Positions 1-7,933 of a stretch of 33,267 bases of DNA are shown in pieces. Each line of letters begins with the position of its first letter. Within the stretch, counting starts at the first letter, position 1. The stretch is from a bacterium (GTDB taxonomy: Bacteria; Sysuimicrobiota; Sysuimicrobiia; Sysuimicrobiales; Segetimicrobiaceae). Location: NCBI GenBank assembly GCA_035308905.1, contig DATGFS010000041.1:1-33267 (forward strand). The letters are read 5' to 3'. The position numbers and the translations under genes were made by a program. The notes under the pieces are model-generated. The model ran no database searches and was not told the origin of the DNA. It worked only from the letters and a program-made list of their open reading frames with translations.

Positions 1-1
1 T

Positions 2-220
2 TACCAACGGCCGCAGCAGTACCAGCAACAGCAGCCGTACAATTACCAACGGCCGCAGCAGTACCAGCAACAGCAGCCATACAATTACCAACGGCCGCAG
101 CAGTACCAGCAGCAGCCGTACAATTACCAGCGGCCGTACAATTACCAGCGGCCGCAGCAGTACCAGCAGCAGCAGCCGTACAATTACCAACGGCCGCAGC
201 AATACCAGCAGCAGTACCAG
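2..220 (+). repeat. 42-nt tandem coding repeat
   Basis: A 42-nt unit beginning taccaacggccgcagcagta recurs at 2, 44, 86 (39 nt, one codon shorter), 143 and, degenerate, at 185. An 18-nt short unit lies at 125-142. All length differences are multiples of three, so the frame is preserved. Such an array is prone to slippage or recombination, so copy number may differ between strains. The array continues past the left window edge. Confidence 0.85.
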
Positions 221-343
221 CGGCCGAATTACACGCCTACGGGCAACGGCAATGGCGGCGGCTCACGTGGCCGGGATACACGACAGACCTGTCAATCGAA
301 CGCGCAGGGCCAGTCCTGCTCAGACGGTACGCACAACCGGTAG
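2..343 (+). CDS. Tyr/Gln/Pro/Asn-rich repeat protein, 3' end only
   Basis: This open frame enters from beyond the left edge, so its start is not visible, and it ends at TAG 341-343. It reads as imperfect tandem units of YNYQRPQQYQQQQP (units of 14, 14, 13, 6 and 14 residues, then a degenerate one). A Gly/Asn/Ser/Thr-rich tail with two cysteines follows (TCQSNAQGQSC) and the protein ends in THNR. I do not recognise a family. The composition resembles low-complexity, prion-like or surface proteins in which Tyr and Gln carry the interactions, but no function can be assigned. The frame is credible because the amino-acid repeat is kept through synonymous changes (caa/cag, ccg/cca). A strong hairpin follows about 25 nt after the stop. 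Confidence 0.7.
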   Translation, partial: YQRPQQYQQQQPYNYQRPQQYQQQQPYNYQRPQQYQQQPYNYQRPYNYQRPQQYQQQQPYNYQRPQQYQQQYQRPNYTPTGNGNGGGSRGRDTRQTCQSNAQGQSCSDGTHNR

Positions 344-366
344 ACGACCGTAGAAAACAGGTAATT

Positions 367-402
367 GCGAAGGCCGCGGGCCGGCAGGCCCGCGGCCTTC
401 GC
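367..402 (+). terminator. 16-bp perfect GC hairpin after the repeat gene
   Basis: Bases 367-382 are fully complementary to 387-402 around a GGCA tetraloop. The hairpin lies between the end of the repeat-protein gene (343) and the 3' end of the convergent M20 gene (503). No T-run follows on either strand, so it is not a textbook intrinsic terminator. Its strength and position between convergent 3' ends favour a bidirectional terminator or mRNA 3'-end stabiliser. Confidence 0.55.
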
Positions 403-502
403 GCGTCACTGCCGCCGCGCGAGTCCGGTCGCCTACGCTCCGCGCGGCACAGTTTGAGCGGCGACCGGCCCCACCTCCGGGCTCTCCACGTGCGGCCGGC
501 TT

Positions 503-1900
503 CTACGCGCGCAGGCTCGCGGCGTCGGTTCGGCCGAGCTCGTCGAAGAAGCGCACGTAGGCGCGCGTTCCCCGGTCGAACGTCTGCAGGCGGAGGAACT
601 CGTTCGGCGCGTGCACCAGATTGTCGGGCTCGCCGAAGGCGAAAAACACGAGCCACGTCCCGAGCTCCCGCTTGACCAGGTCTGAGACCGGCAGCGTCCC
701 GCCGACGCGCACGCGTACGGGGTCCTTGCCGTATGTCGCGCGGAGCGCCTTCGCCGCGGCCGCCAGGCTCGGGTGCTCGGCCGGCATGAGGTACGGCCGG
801 GCCTTTCCCTTGGACCGCGTCACCGTCACCGTGACACCCGCCGGCGCGTGGCGGCGAATGTGCTGCTCGACCGCCTGCGCGATCTGATCCGGATCTTGAT
901 CGGGCACCAGCCGGCACGTGATCTTTGCGTGGGCCTCGTTCGGCAGCACAGTCTTGCTGCCGTCGCCCTGAAAACCGCCCCACATTCCGTTGACCTCGAG
1001 CGTCGGGCGGATCCACGTGCGCTCGAGGGGCGTGTAGTCCGGCTCTCCGACGAACTGCGCGATGCCGAGCTCCTCGCGCAGCGCCGCTTCGTCGAACGGT
1101 ACCCGCGCGAGCTCGCGGCGTTCCGCGGCGCTCAGCGTCCTGACCGCGTCGTAGAACCCGCCGACGGTGACCCGCCCGTCCGCGTCATGCATGCCGGCGA
1201 GCAGCGCGGCCAGCGCGTGAAGCGGATTGGCGACGGCCCCGCCGTAGGTCCCGGAGTGCAGATCGGTCGCGGCGCCGCGCAGATCGATCTGCAGGCCCGT
1301 GAGGCCGCGGTTCCCGAGCGCGAGCGACGGCGTCTCGACGTCCCACTGGCCGCCGTCCGCGCTCACCGTCACGTCCGCCGCGAGCAGCGCGCGGTGCTCG
1401 TGCAGGAACGGCGCCAGGTTTGGACTGCCGGTCTCTTCCTCGCCCTCGAAGAGAAACTTGAGGTTGACCGGCGGCCCGCCGGCGATGCTGCCGATCGCCT
1501 CGAGCGCGAGCAGCGGGATGAACAGACTGCCTTTGTCGTCACTCGCGCCGCGGGCGACCAGCCGGCCCTCGCGGATCGCCGGCTCGAAGGGCGGCGTCTG
1601 CCACAGCGCGACCGGGTCGACCGGCTGCACGTCGTAGTGTCCGTACAAGAGGATCGTCGGCGCCCCATCCCGCGCGGGCCACGCGCCGTAGACGACCGGG
1701 TTGCCGCTCGTCGGCATGATGCGGACTTCGGGCACGCCGGTGGCCCGCAGACGCTCCGCGAGCCACTCCGAGGCGCGCGCGATGTCCGGGCGGTGGGCCG
1801 GAAGCGCGCTGACGCTCGGAATGCGGAGGAAGTCCTGCAGTTCGGCGAGATGCCGCTCCCGCTGCTTGCTGAGGTAGGCGTCCGCCGCCGCGTAGTCCAT
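503..1900 (-). CDS. M20 family dipeptidase / metallopeptidase
   Basis: This 465-aa cytosolic zinc peptidase is of the M20 type, which hydrolyses dipeptides or related amide substrates. Visible motifs are GHYDVQP (His88, Asp90) and GASDDKG (bridging Asp near 121), FEGEEETGS (general base and metal Glu near 154/155), and a late HAPNEF that would carry another metal His. The central part (about 200-310) fits the M20 dimerisation domain. ATG 1900 was chosen because AAAGGAG lies about 7 nt upstream and the protein then begins in the usual way (MDYAAADAYLSKQRE). That ribosome site overlaps the stop codon of the S9 peptidase gene, so the two genes are almost certainly co-transcribed and probably translationally coupled. 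The exact substrate is not readable from sequence. Confidence 0.93.
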   Translation of the reverse strand: MDYAAADAYLSKQRERHLAELQDFLRIPSVSALPAHRPDIARASEWLAERLRATGVPEVRIMPTSGNPVVYGAWPARDGAPTILLYGHYDVQPVDPVALWQTPPFEPAIREGRLVARGASDDKGSLFIPLLALEAIGSIAGGPPVNLKFLFEGEEETGSPNLAPFLHEHRALLAADVTVSADGGQWDVETPSLALGNRGLTGLQIDLRGAATDLHSGTYGGAVANPLHALAALLAGMHDADGRVTVGGFYDAVRTLSAAERRELARVPFDEAALREELGIAQFVGEPDYTPLERTWIRPTLEVNGMWGGFQGDGSKTVLPNEAHAKITCRLVPDQDPDQIAQAVEQHIRRHAPAGVTVTVTRSKGKARPYLMPAEHPSLAAAAKALRATYGKDPVRVRVGGTLPVSDLVKRELGTWLVFFAFGEPDNLVHAPNEFLRLQTFDRGTRAYVRFFDELGRTDAASLRA

Positions 1901-1905
1901 CGCGC

Positions 1906-3954
1906 TCACTCCTTTGGCTCGCGCGCCCGGCCGTTGGCCGCCCGCGCGCCGAGGTGCGTGTGGAACCATCCGAGCAGGTGCGTCATCTCTTCGGTGCGGT
2001 GCCGGGGCTGCCCCGACGAGGACATGCTGTGGCTTTCGCCCGGGAAGCGCACGAACAGCGTCGGCGTCCCCTGCCGCCGGAGCGCGACGAACAACTGCTC
2101 CGCCTGTTCGATCGAGCACCGCAGGTCGTTCTCGCCGTGCAGGATGAGCAGCGGGGTCTTCATCTGGCGCACGTATGTGATCGGGGATCGCTCGAGGTAG
2201 AACTCCGGGGACTCCCACGGTGCGCCGGGGAACTCCCAGTCCGCCCCGTGATAGGCGATATCGCCGGTGCCCCAATGGTTGTAGCGGTTGCACGTGCTGC
2301 GCAGCGTGACGCCGGCCCGGAACCGCTGGGTGTGCCCGAGGATCCAGTTGGTCATGTAGCCGCCGTAGCTGCCGCCGCACACCCCGAGCCGGTCCGGATC
2401 GATCCACTCGTGGAGCGCCAGCGCGCGGTCCAGCGCCCCCATCAGGTCCTCGTAATCGCCGCCGCCCCAGTCGTGGTGGGTCGCCGCGAGGAAGGCCTGT
2501 CCGTAGCCGTGGCTGCCCCGCGGGTTCGTGTAGACGACGCCGTAGCCCGCGGCGCAGATGAGCTGCAGCTGATTCGAGAACGTGTGGCCGTACGAGCCGT
2601 GGGGACCGCCGTGGATTTCCAGGACCGCGGGCACGCGGCGGCCGGCGCCGGCCGGCTTCATCACCCAGCCGTCGAACACGTATCCGTCCGGGGTTTTGTA
2701 CTCGAACCGTTCCGGCCGCGCGAGCGCCAGCGCGCCGGCCAGCGGCGCGTTCCACGCCGACAGGCGCCGGAAGGCCGCGGGGCGACCGCCGCCGAGCTCG
2801 GCGACCGCCACTTCACCCGGGGTGAGCGGGTCGGTCTCGACGCAGGCGACGCGGCGGCCCGCGGCGTCGAGCGAGCAGCCGATGAGATCGTGCTCTCCTG
2901 CCGTCTCGAGCCGGACGGCGCCGTCCGCGAGGGATGCCGATGCAACCTGGCAGTTGCCGCGCTCCGTCGTGAGAAAGTAGATCCGGTCGCCGCCCGGCGC
3001 CCAGGTGAGACCGCCCGAGCTCGGCTGCGAGCGCACGTCGCTCCCGATGTGATGTCCGATGTTCCCCTCGTAGCCGCCGGTTACGCACGCCGGCTCGGCC
3101 CCGTCCACAGCGGCGACCCAGAGGCGCACAAGGGTGGCCCCGCCGCATGCGCTGTCGTGGCCGAGATACGCGATCCGCTCGCCGTCTGGCGACCAGGCCG
3201 GCGTTTCGACGGCGCCGATGGTGCGCGTGAGGCGTCGCGGCGAGCCGGCGCCGTCCGCGCGGATGATCCACAGGTCGTTGCGCGGATCGAGATCCGCGTC
3301 GGGCAAGGCGTTGCCGGTATACGCGAGAAGGGCCCCGTCGGGCGACCAGACGGGCGCCATGTGATCGTAGTCTCCCTGGGTGATCTGGCGGGCGTCCCCG
3401 CCGGCGGCGGGAACAACGAAGATCTGTTTCCACCGGCCGTCCCAGAAGCCTTCGCCGTCCTGCTTGTAATGCAGCCGCGAGATGACGCGTACGTCGCTCT
3501 GCTCGGGGCGGCCCGCGGCCTCCGGCTTGCCGCTGAACGCGACCGACTTGCCGTCGGGCGACCAGGCCAGTTCCGCCGGCGCGAGCGAGCCCGAGGTCAA
3601 CGGCCGCGCCTCGCCGCCGTCGATCGAGATCACCCAGGCCTGCTTCGTTCCGCCGCGGTCGGAAATGAAGGCGACCCGGGTGCCGTCCGGCGACCAGCGC
3701 GGCCCCGTGTCGCGGGACCGTGCGGTGGTGAGCTGTCGCGGCGCCGGCCGATTCGACTCCGAGGCCGCCGGAACCGGCACCAGCCAGAGGTGGATCTGAT
3801 AACCGTTGGCGGGGTCGTCGACGATCGTGAGGGGACAGACGATCCGGCCGCCGTCGGGCGACAGGACCGGCGCGCCGGCCACTTTCCACTTTAAGATATC
3901 GTCGACCGCGATCGGACGCTTAGGGGGCGCTTCGGGGCGCGAAGACGTGGACAA
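1906..3954 (-). CDS. S9 family prolyl oligopeptidase-type peptidase
   Basis: This 682-aa serine peptidase has an N-terminal beta-propeller of repeated WSPDG-type (PD40/TolB-like) blades over about residues 30-420 and a C-terminal alpha/beta-hydrolase domain. The catalytic triad is readable: Ser529 in GGSYGGYM, Asp610 in HGENDLRC and His642 in GESHSMS. This is the acylaminoacyl-peptidase/dipeptidyl-peptidase arrangement, which cleaves short peptides. No signal peptide is evident, so it is probably cytosolic. The start is inferred as TTG 3954 (protein begins MSTSSRPEAPPK), because GGAGAGGAGG sits 6 nt upstream and no ATG or GTG fits better. It lies between the YceI-like gene and the M20 dipeptidase on the same strand, suggesting a peptide-degradation operon. 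Confidence 0.93.
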   Translation of the reverse strand: MSTSSRPEAPPKRPIAVDDILKWKVAGAPVLSPDGGRIVCPLTIVDDPANGYQIHLWLVPVPAASESNRPAPRQLTTARSRDTGPRWSPDGTRVAFISDRGGTKQAWVISIDGGEARPLTSGSLAPAELAWSPDGKSVAFSGKPEAAGRPEQSDVRVISRLHYKQDGEGFWDGRWKQIFVVPAAGGDARQITQGDYDHMAPVWSPDGALLAYTGNALPDADLDPRNDLWIIRADGAGSPRRLTRTIGAVETPAWSPDGERIAYLGHDSACGGATLVRLWVAAVDGAEPACVTGGYEGNIGHHIGSDVRSQPSSGGLTWAPGGDRIYFLTTERGNCQVASASLADGAVRLETAGEHDLIGCSLDAAGRRVACVETDPLTPGEVAVAELGGGRPAAFRRLSAWNAPLAGALALARPERFEYKTPDGYVFDGWVMKPAGAGRRVPAVLEIHGGPHGSYGHTFSNQLQLICAAGYGVVYTNPRGSHGYGQAFLAATHHDWGGGDYEDLMGALDRALALHEWIDPDRLGVCGGSYGGYMTNWILGHTQRFRAGVTLRSTCNRYNHWGTGDIAYHGADWEFPGAPWESPEFYLERSPITYVRQMKTPLLILHGENDLRCSIEQAEQLFVALRRQGTPTLFVRFPGESHSMSSSGQPRHRTEEMTHLLGWFHTHLGARAANGRAREPKE

Positions 3955-4049
3955 CCGTATCCTCCTCTCCCGGGCCGCGCGCGGTGCGCGCGCGCCCCGC
4001 GGAGGAAAGGATAGTTCAACGAGGGCGGTCTGGGTGCCTTGCCTGCCGC

Positions 4050-4736
4050 CTACGCGCCGAACGGGTGGGCGGTGAACTGGAAGTCGAGCGTCGCCTTGTC
4101 CTCGGTCTGCAGCATCATGATGCTCGGCGGATCGAAGCCGAAGTCCCTCATCAGCACCGTGGTTTCCATCGCGCCGGTCAGGGTGTCGCCGCTCAGCTTG
4201 AGCGTGCCGGTAAACACGGTGGGTTTGGTGACGTTGTGCACCGTGAGGTTGCCGGAGATCCGCACGCGGACGGTCTGGCCGGCGACATACGTCTTCGGCA
4301 GGCCCTCGATCGATGTAGCCATGAAGACGGCCGTCGGGTACTTGTCGGATTCCAGCCAGCGGCCCCGAATCGCGCTGTCGCGGTGCCGGCTGTCCGACGT
4401 GAGCTGGTTGACGTTGATGGTGATCGGCCCGATGCGGCTCTGATCCGGCCGTGAGCGGTCCACGTAGATATCGCCCTGGATGTCGTGCGTGACGCCGACC
4501 GCGACCTTGAACTGATTGTCGCGGAAGAACGTCTCGCCGACGTGGTACGAGGCCTCGGACACCTGCGGATCGATCACGAACCGCTGCGCGGCGGCCGGGA
4601 CCTGGATCGGCGTGGCCGGCGCCGCGGCGGCGAACGTCCGCGGGACCGATGTGCCGCCCGCCGAACTCTGCCACATCGCGGCGGCCGCGACCAATGCGAC
4701 GCCCGCGGCGACGATCGCGAGTCTGCCTTGCTTCAT
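4050..4736 (-). CDS. YceI family exported lipid-binding-type protein
   Basis: This is a 228-aa protein. Residues 1-25 form a signal peptide or anchor (KQGRLAIVAAGVALVAAAAM), so it is exported. The rest matches the YceI beta-barrel fold: FVIDPQVSEASYHVGE near residue 53, DIQGDIYV, LTSDSRHRDSAIRGRWL near 112, YPTAVFMATSI, and a terminal strand KATLDFQFTA. Family members bind isoprenoids or amphiphilic lipids in the periplasm or on the cell surface. Here the ligand is unknown. ATG 4736 follows AAGGAGG at good spacing. It is the first gene of the minus-strand run that continues into the two peptidases after a 95-nt gap, and it is divergent from the decarboxylase. Confidence 0.88.
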   Translation of the reverse strand: MKQGRLAIVAAGVALVAAAAMWQSSAGGTSVPRTFAAAAPATPIQVPAAAQRFVIDPQVSEASYHVGETFFRDNQFKVAVGVTHDIQGDIYVDRSRPDQSRIGPITINVNQLTSDSRHRDSAIRGRWLESDKYPTAVFMATSIEGLPKTYVAGQTVRVRISGNLTVHNVTKPTVFTGTLKLSGDTLTGAMETTVLMRDFGFDPPSIMMLQTEDKATLDFQFTAHPFGA

Positions 4737-4796
4737 GCCGTCGTCCTCCTTGCGAGGTCACGCCACGTACGGCGCTCCCGTTTACTCTACCCTCGC

Positions 4797-4838
4797 AAAC
4801 GCCGGGTGCCGCGGCTTCTGTTCCGCGGGACGGCGTTT
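4797..4838. promoter_or_regulatory. Two-tier hairpin in divergent intergenic region
   Basis: AAACGCCG (4797-4804) pairs with CGGCGTTT (4831-4838). Inside it CCGCGG (4809-4814) pairs with CCGCGG (4823-4828) around an 8-nt loop, separated by a GGTG/GA internal loop. It lies between divergent gene starts (4736 and 4971), where a terminator would not be expected. It could be a structured 5' leader of the decarboxylase mRNA or a protein-binding palindrome. No known riboswitch class was recognised. Confidence 0.4.
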
Positions 4839-4970
4839 ATGAAGGATTATTCACAAGATCGCTACGAGCCGCTCACAGTGTGTGCGCCCTCACCCATTCG
4901 ATCTGGGCGGTGCATGATCGCGCGCCGGCGCCGGCCAATCAAGGCGTGAGATTCCCATACGGAGGAGACC

Positions 4971-6461
4971 ATGGCCGACGCGTTCGACGCCTCGGGGCAC
5001 GAAGATAGGCCGACGCTCGAGATCGACCCGGAGGAGTTCCGGCGCCTCGCCCACCGGACGGTGGATCTCGTCTCGGACTATCTCGCCGGCATCCGCGGAC
5101 GTTCCGTGTTTCGTCCGATGACCGTCGAAGAGCGCCGCGCGCTCCTCGAGCAGCCGCTGCCCGAGGACGGTCTTGCGCCGGAGGCGGCACTGCGCCGCTT
5201 CCAGGAATTCGTGCTCCCGCACCCGATGGGCAACGGGCATCCGCGTTTCTTTGGGTGGGTCAATGCGCCGCCGGCTCCGATCGCGGTGCTCGCCGAATTG
5301 CTCGCGGCGGCGATGAACCCGAGCTGCGCCGGCGGTGACCACGCCGCGATCTATCTCGAGCGGTGCGCGGTCCGCTGGCTGGCGGAGCTGCTCGGCTATC
5401 CCGCCGAGGGCGGGATGGGCCTGCTCACGAGCGGCGGGTCGATGGCGTCGCTCACCTGTTTGGCCGCCGCCCGTCACCACGCGGTCGCCGAGCTCGGGGG
5501 TGACGTGCGGAGCGCCGGCCTGCCGCAGGCCGGCCTGGTCCTGTACATGTCCGAGGAAGGGCACAGCTGCCTGCGCAAGTCGGCTGAGTTGCTCGGCCTC
5601 GGCGCGAACGCGGTTCGGACGGTGCCGGTCGACGCGGCGTGGCGGCTCGACGTCGCGGCGCTCCGGGAGGCGATCGCGCGGGATCGCGCCGCCGGACGCC
5701 GTCCCTTCTGCGTGAGCGCAAGCGCCGGAACCGTCAACACCGGGGCGATCGATCCGCTGGACTCGGTCGCCCGCGTCTGTGCGGAGGAACGTCTGTGGTT
5801 CCACGTCGACGGGGCGTACGGCGCGCCCGGCGTGCTCGACCCGTCCGCGGCGTCCCACTATGCCGGGATGGCCCGGGCCGATTCGCTGGCGATCGATCCT
5901 CACAAGTGGTTCTCCGTCCCCGTCGAGTGCGGCTGCGCGCTCGTCCGCGACGGCCGGCTGCTGCGGGACACGTTCAGCCTGGTGCCCCCGTATCTGCAGA
6001 CCGAGGAGGGCAAAGGCTTCGGAGGCCTGCCGTGGTACTCGGAGTACGGTTTCCAGCAGACCCGCGGTTTTCGCGCGCTCAAGTTGTGGATGACGCTCCA
6101 GCATCTCGGGCGGCGCGGCGCCGCCGCGCACGTGGCGAGGCACACCGTCCTCGCCCGCCGGCTCGCCGGGATGGTGGAGACCGCGCCGGACTTCGAGTTG
6201 TCGGCGCCGGTCACGCTGTCGATCGTCTGCTTCCGGTACGTGCCCGACGGCTGGTCGCGCGACGACGCGCGCCTCGACGAATTGAACAAGACGATCATGC
6301 AGGAAGTCCAGGCCGGCGGAGAGGCGTTTCTGACCAACGCCGTCCTCCGCGGCCGCTTTGCGCTTCGCGCCTGCATCCTTCACTATGCGACGGCGGAGCC
6401 GGATCTGGTGGCGCTGCTCGACGTGATTCGGCAGGCCGGGCGGCGCCTGGCGGGACGCTGA
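4971..6461 (+). CDS. PLP-dependent group II amino-acid decarboxylase
   Basis: This 496-aa fold-type I PLP enzyme belongs to the aromatic-L-amino-acid/glutamate decarboxylase family and converts an amino acid to the corresponding amine and CO2. The Schiff-base lysine is Lys312 in IDPHKWFSVP. The pyridine-binding Asp280 is in HVDGAYGAP. The family's substrate-loop start (HPRFFGWVNAPPAP near residue 90) and the phosphate-binding LLTSGGSMASL are also present. The aromatic-decarboxylase branch looks more likely than glutamate decarboxylase, but the substrate cannot be fixed from sequence. ATG 4971 has CGGAGGAGACC immediately upstream. No transporter for a substrate/amine exchange is adjacent, so a role in acid resistance is not supported. 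Confidence 0.92.
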   Translation: MADAFDASGHEDRPTLEIDPEEFRRLAHRTVDLVSDYLAGIRGRSVFRPMTVEERRALLEQPLPEDGLAPEAALRRFQEFVLPHPMGNGHPRFFGWVNAPPAPIAVLAELLAAAMNPSCAGGDHAAIYLERCAVRWLAELLGYPAEGGMGLLTSGGSMASLTCLAAARHHAVAELGGDVRSAGLPQAGLVLYMSEEGHSCLRKSAELLGLGANAVRTVPVDAAWRLDVAALREAIARDRAAGRRPFCVSASAGTVNTGAIDPLDSVARVCAEERLWFHVDGAYGAPGVLDPSAASHYAGMARADSLAIDPHKWFSVPVECGCALVRDGRLLRDTFSLVPPYLQTEEGKGFGGLPWYSEYGFQQTRGFRALKLWMTLQHLGRRGAAAHVARHTVLARRLAGMVETAPDFELSAPVTLSIVCFRYVPDGWSRDDARLDELNKTIMQEVQAGGEAFLTNAVLRGRFALRACILHYATAEPDLVALLDVIRQAGRRLAGR

Positions 6462-6513
6462 GGGCTGTGCCCAACCCCGAGAGGCTAAGCACGTGGCGAT
6501 CCAGGGTAACACC

Positions 6514-6519
6514 TAGAAT
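6514..6519 (+). promoter_or_regulatory. -10 element for leaderless STAS gene
   Basis: TAGAAT lies 8 nt before ATG 6528, which puts the predicted transcription start at or next to the start codon. No Shine-Dalgarno sequence is visible, consistent with leaderless expression. No convincing -35 was found. Confidence 0.45.
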
Positions 6520-6527
6520 AGTTAGCC

Positions 6528-6974
6528 ATGCGGGTAAGCTATCGGGTCGAGGAAACCGAAGCGGGCACGATCATCAGCGTGTTCGACGATATCGATCTGG
6601 CCAATGCGAATCTGCTGGCAGATGCGCTCTTCAGCCTGATCGACACCCGTCGCGACATCGTGGTCGACTTTCGCGGCCTGCGGTACATCGACAGTGTCGG
6701 CCTCCACATTTTGCTGCGCGCCGGTCAGCGGGCGGAGCGCCTCGGCTGCGATGTGACCGTGGTGGCCGTGCGCCCGATCCGTCAACTTGTGGAGCAGATC
6801 GGGCTCGGCCGGCTGATGTCGATCGTGTCCGACATCCCGCCGTCGCATCAAGCACCGAAGACGGCCGCAGCGCCGGCCGCTGCCGCCGGCGTGCGTCCGA
6901 AGACGCCCGAGCCGAAGCCCGGCACGCCCGGCGAGCCAAAAAAGTCTACCGCGCCCTCGCGAACCGAGTCGTAG
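6528..6974 (+). CDS. STAS-domain protein (anti-sigma factor antagonist-like)
   Basis: This 148-aa cytosolic protein has a STAS domain over about residues 1-105. The DFRGLRYIDSVGLHILLRA segment corresponds to the phospho-switch loop of SpoIIAA/RsbV proteins, which bind anti-sigma kinases when unphosphorylated. Here the usual DS(S/T)G reads Asp55-Ser56-Val57-Gly58, so only one hydroxyl residue remains. After residue 108 comes an Ala/Pro/Lys-rich, probably disordered tail (PKTPEPKPGTPGEPKK). No anti-sigma kinase, PP2C phosphatase or sigma factor is encoded nearby, so its partner is unknown. Its 3' end overlaps the convergent iminopeptidase gene by 29 nt. Confidence 0.85.
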   Translation: MRVSYRVEETEAGTIISVFDDIDLANANLLADALFSLIDTRRDIVVDFRGLRYIDSVGLHILLRAGQRAERLGCDVTVVAVRPIRQLVEQIGLGRLMSIVSDIPPSHQAPKTAAAPAAAAGVRPKTPEPKPGTPGEPKKSTAPSRTES

Positions 6975-7911
6975 CGCGGACCAGTTCGGCGGCGATGCCG
7001 GGCTGATCGCCGGCGTGCCCCGCGCCGGCGACGACCACCAGCTCCGCGCGCGGCCACACCTTACTAAGATCCCACGCCCAGGCGATCGGCGCTCCGAAAT
7101 CGAGACGGCCCTGCACCATGACGCCGGGGATGCCGGCGAGTGCACCGGCGTCCCGCAAGAGCACCCCGTCCTCGAGCCACGCGTCGCGCCGGACGTAGTG
7201 CGTCACGAGCCGGGCAAAGGCCATCGCGTAGACGGGGTCGGTGAATCGAGGGGACAGCCGCGGCGCCGGGGGCCACGTGAGTCCGGCGGACTCCCAGGTG
7301 CACCAATCGGCCGCCGCCCGCCGGCGGACTGCCGGATCGGCATCGTGAAGCAGCCGGTAATACGCTTCGACGATGTCGCCGTCGCGGTCCGCCGCCGGGA
7401 GCGCCGCGCGCAGCCGCTCCCATTCGGCCGGAAAGAGGACCGACGCGCCGCCGCGGAACCACCAGTCGAACTCCCGGCGCCGGCCCGTCGTCACGCCGAA
7501 CAAGACGATCTCCGTAACACGCGCCGGATGCCGCTCCGCGTACGCGAGGGCCAGCGTGCTGCCCCATGATCCGCCCAGCACGAGCCACCGCTCGATTTCG
7601 AGGTGCCCGCGCAGCCGCTCGATATCCTCGATCAGGTTCGGGGTCGTATTGGCCGTGAGGCTCGTGGCCGGGTCGCTCGCGTGCGGCGTGCTGCGTCCGC
7701 ACCCCCGTTGGTCGAAGAGTACGACGCGGTAGGCCGCGGGGTCGAAAAGCCGGCGGTGCCACGGGGCGCATCCCGAGCCGGGACCGCCGTGCAGGACCAC
7801 GGCCGCCTTCCCGCGCGGATTGCCGCACGTCTCCCAGTACACGCGGTTGCCGTCGCCGGTGTCGAGCATCCCGCGCTCGTAGGGCTCGACCTCCGGGTAG
7901 AGCGGCGTCAC
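6946..7911 (-). CDS. pip: Proline iminopeptidase (S33)
   Basis: This is a 321-aa alpha/beta-hydrolase that releases N-terminal proline from peptides in the cytosol. The family signature is clear: MLDTGDGNRVYWETCGNP at the N-terminus, the oxyanion HGGPGSG (41-47), DQRGCGRSTPH, nucleophile Ser115 in GGSWGSTLALAYAE, acid Asp271 in QGRLDFGAP and His299 in AGAGHAGDQPG. GTG 7911 (MTPLYPEVEPYERG) is preferred because it reproduces the normal N-terminus of the family and length of about 320 aa. The Shine-Dalgarno (CCGGGGA) is weak. The gene begins 22 nt after csaA ends, so the two are probably one transcript. Confidence 0.93.
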   Translation of the reverse strand: MTPLYPEVEPYERGMLDTGDGNRVYWETCGNPRGKAAVVLHGGPGSGCAPWHRRLFDPAAYRVVLFDQRGCGRSTPHASDPATSLTANTTPNLIEDIERLRGHLEIERWLVLGGSWGSTLALAYAERHPARVTEIVLFGVTTGRRREFDWWFRGGASVLFPAEWERLRAALPAADRDGDIVEAYYRLLHDADPAVRRRAAADWCTWESAGLTWPPAPRLSPRFTDPVYAMAFARLVTHYVRRDAWLEDGVLLRDAGALAGIPGVMVQGRLDFGAPIAWAWDLSKVWPRAELVVVAGAGHAGDQPGIAAELVRATTRFARAR

Positions 7912-7933
7912 CGTCGCGTCCCCGGCTGTCAGG

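Noticed and set aside
503-2755. A single 750-aa minus-strand reading frame joining S9-gene sequence to the M20 dipeptidase.
   Set aside because: Only the part after ATG 1900 is M20-like. The upstream part is the out-of-frame shadow of the S9 peptidase gene, which reads through in another frame.
773-3894. Long plus-strand open frames (773-2200 and 1954-3894) opposite the M20 and S9 genes.
   Set aside because: They are antisense shadows caused by high GC. The composition is Arg/Ala/Val-rich with no domain pattern, while the minus strand has intact catalytic motifs.
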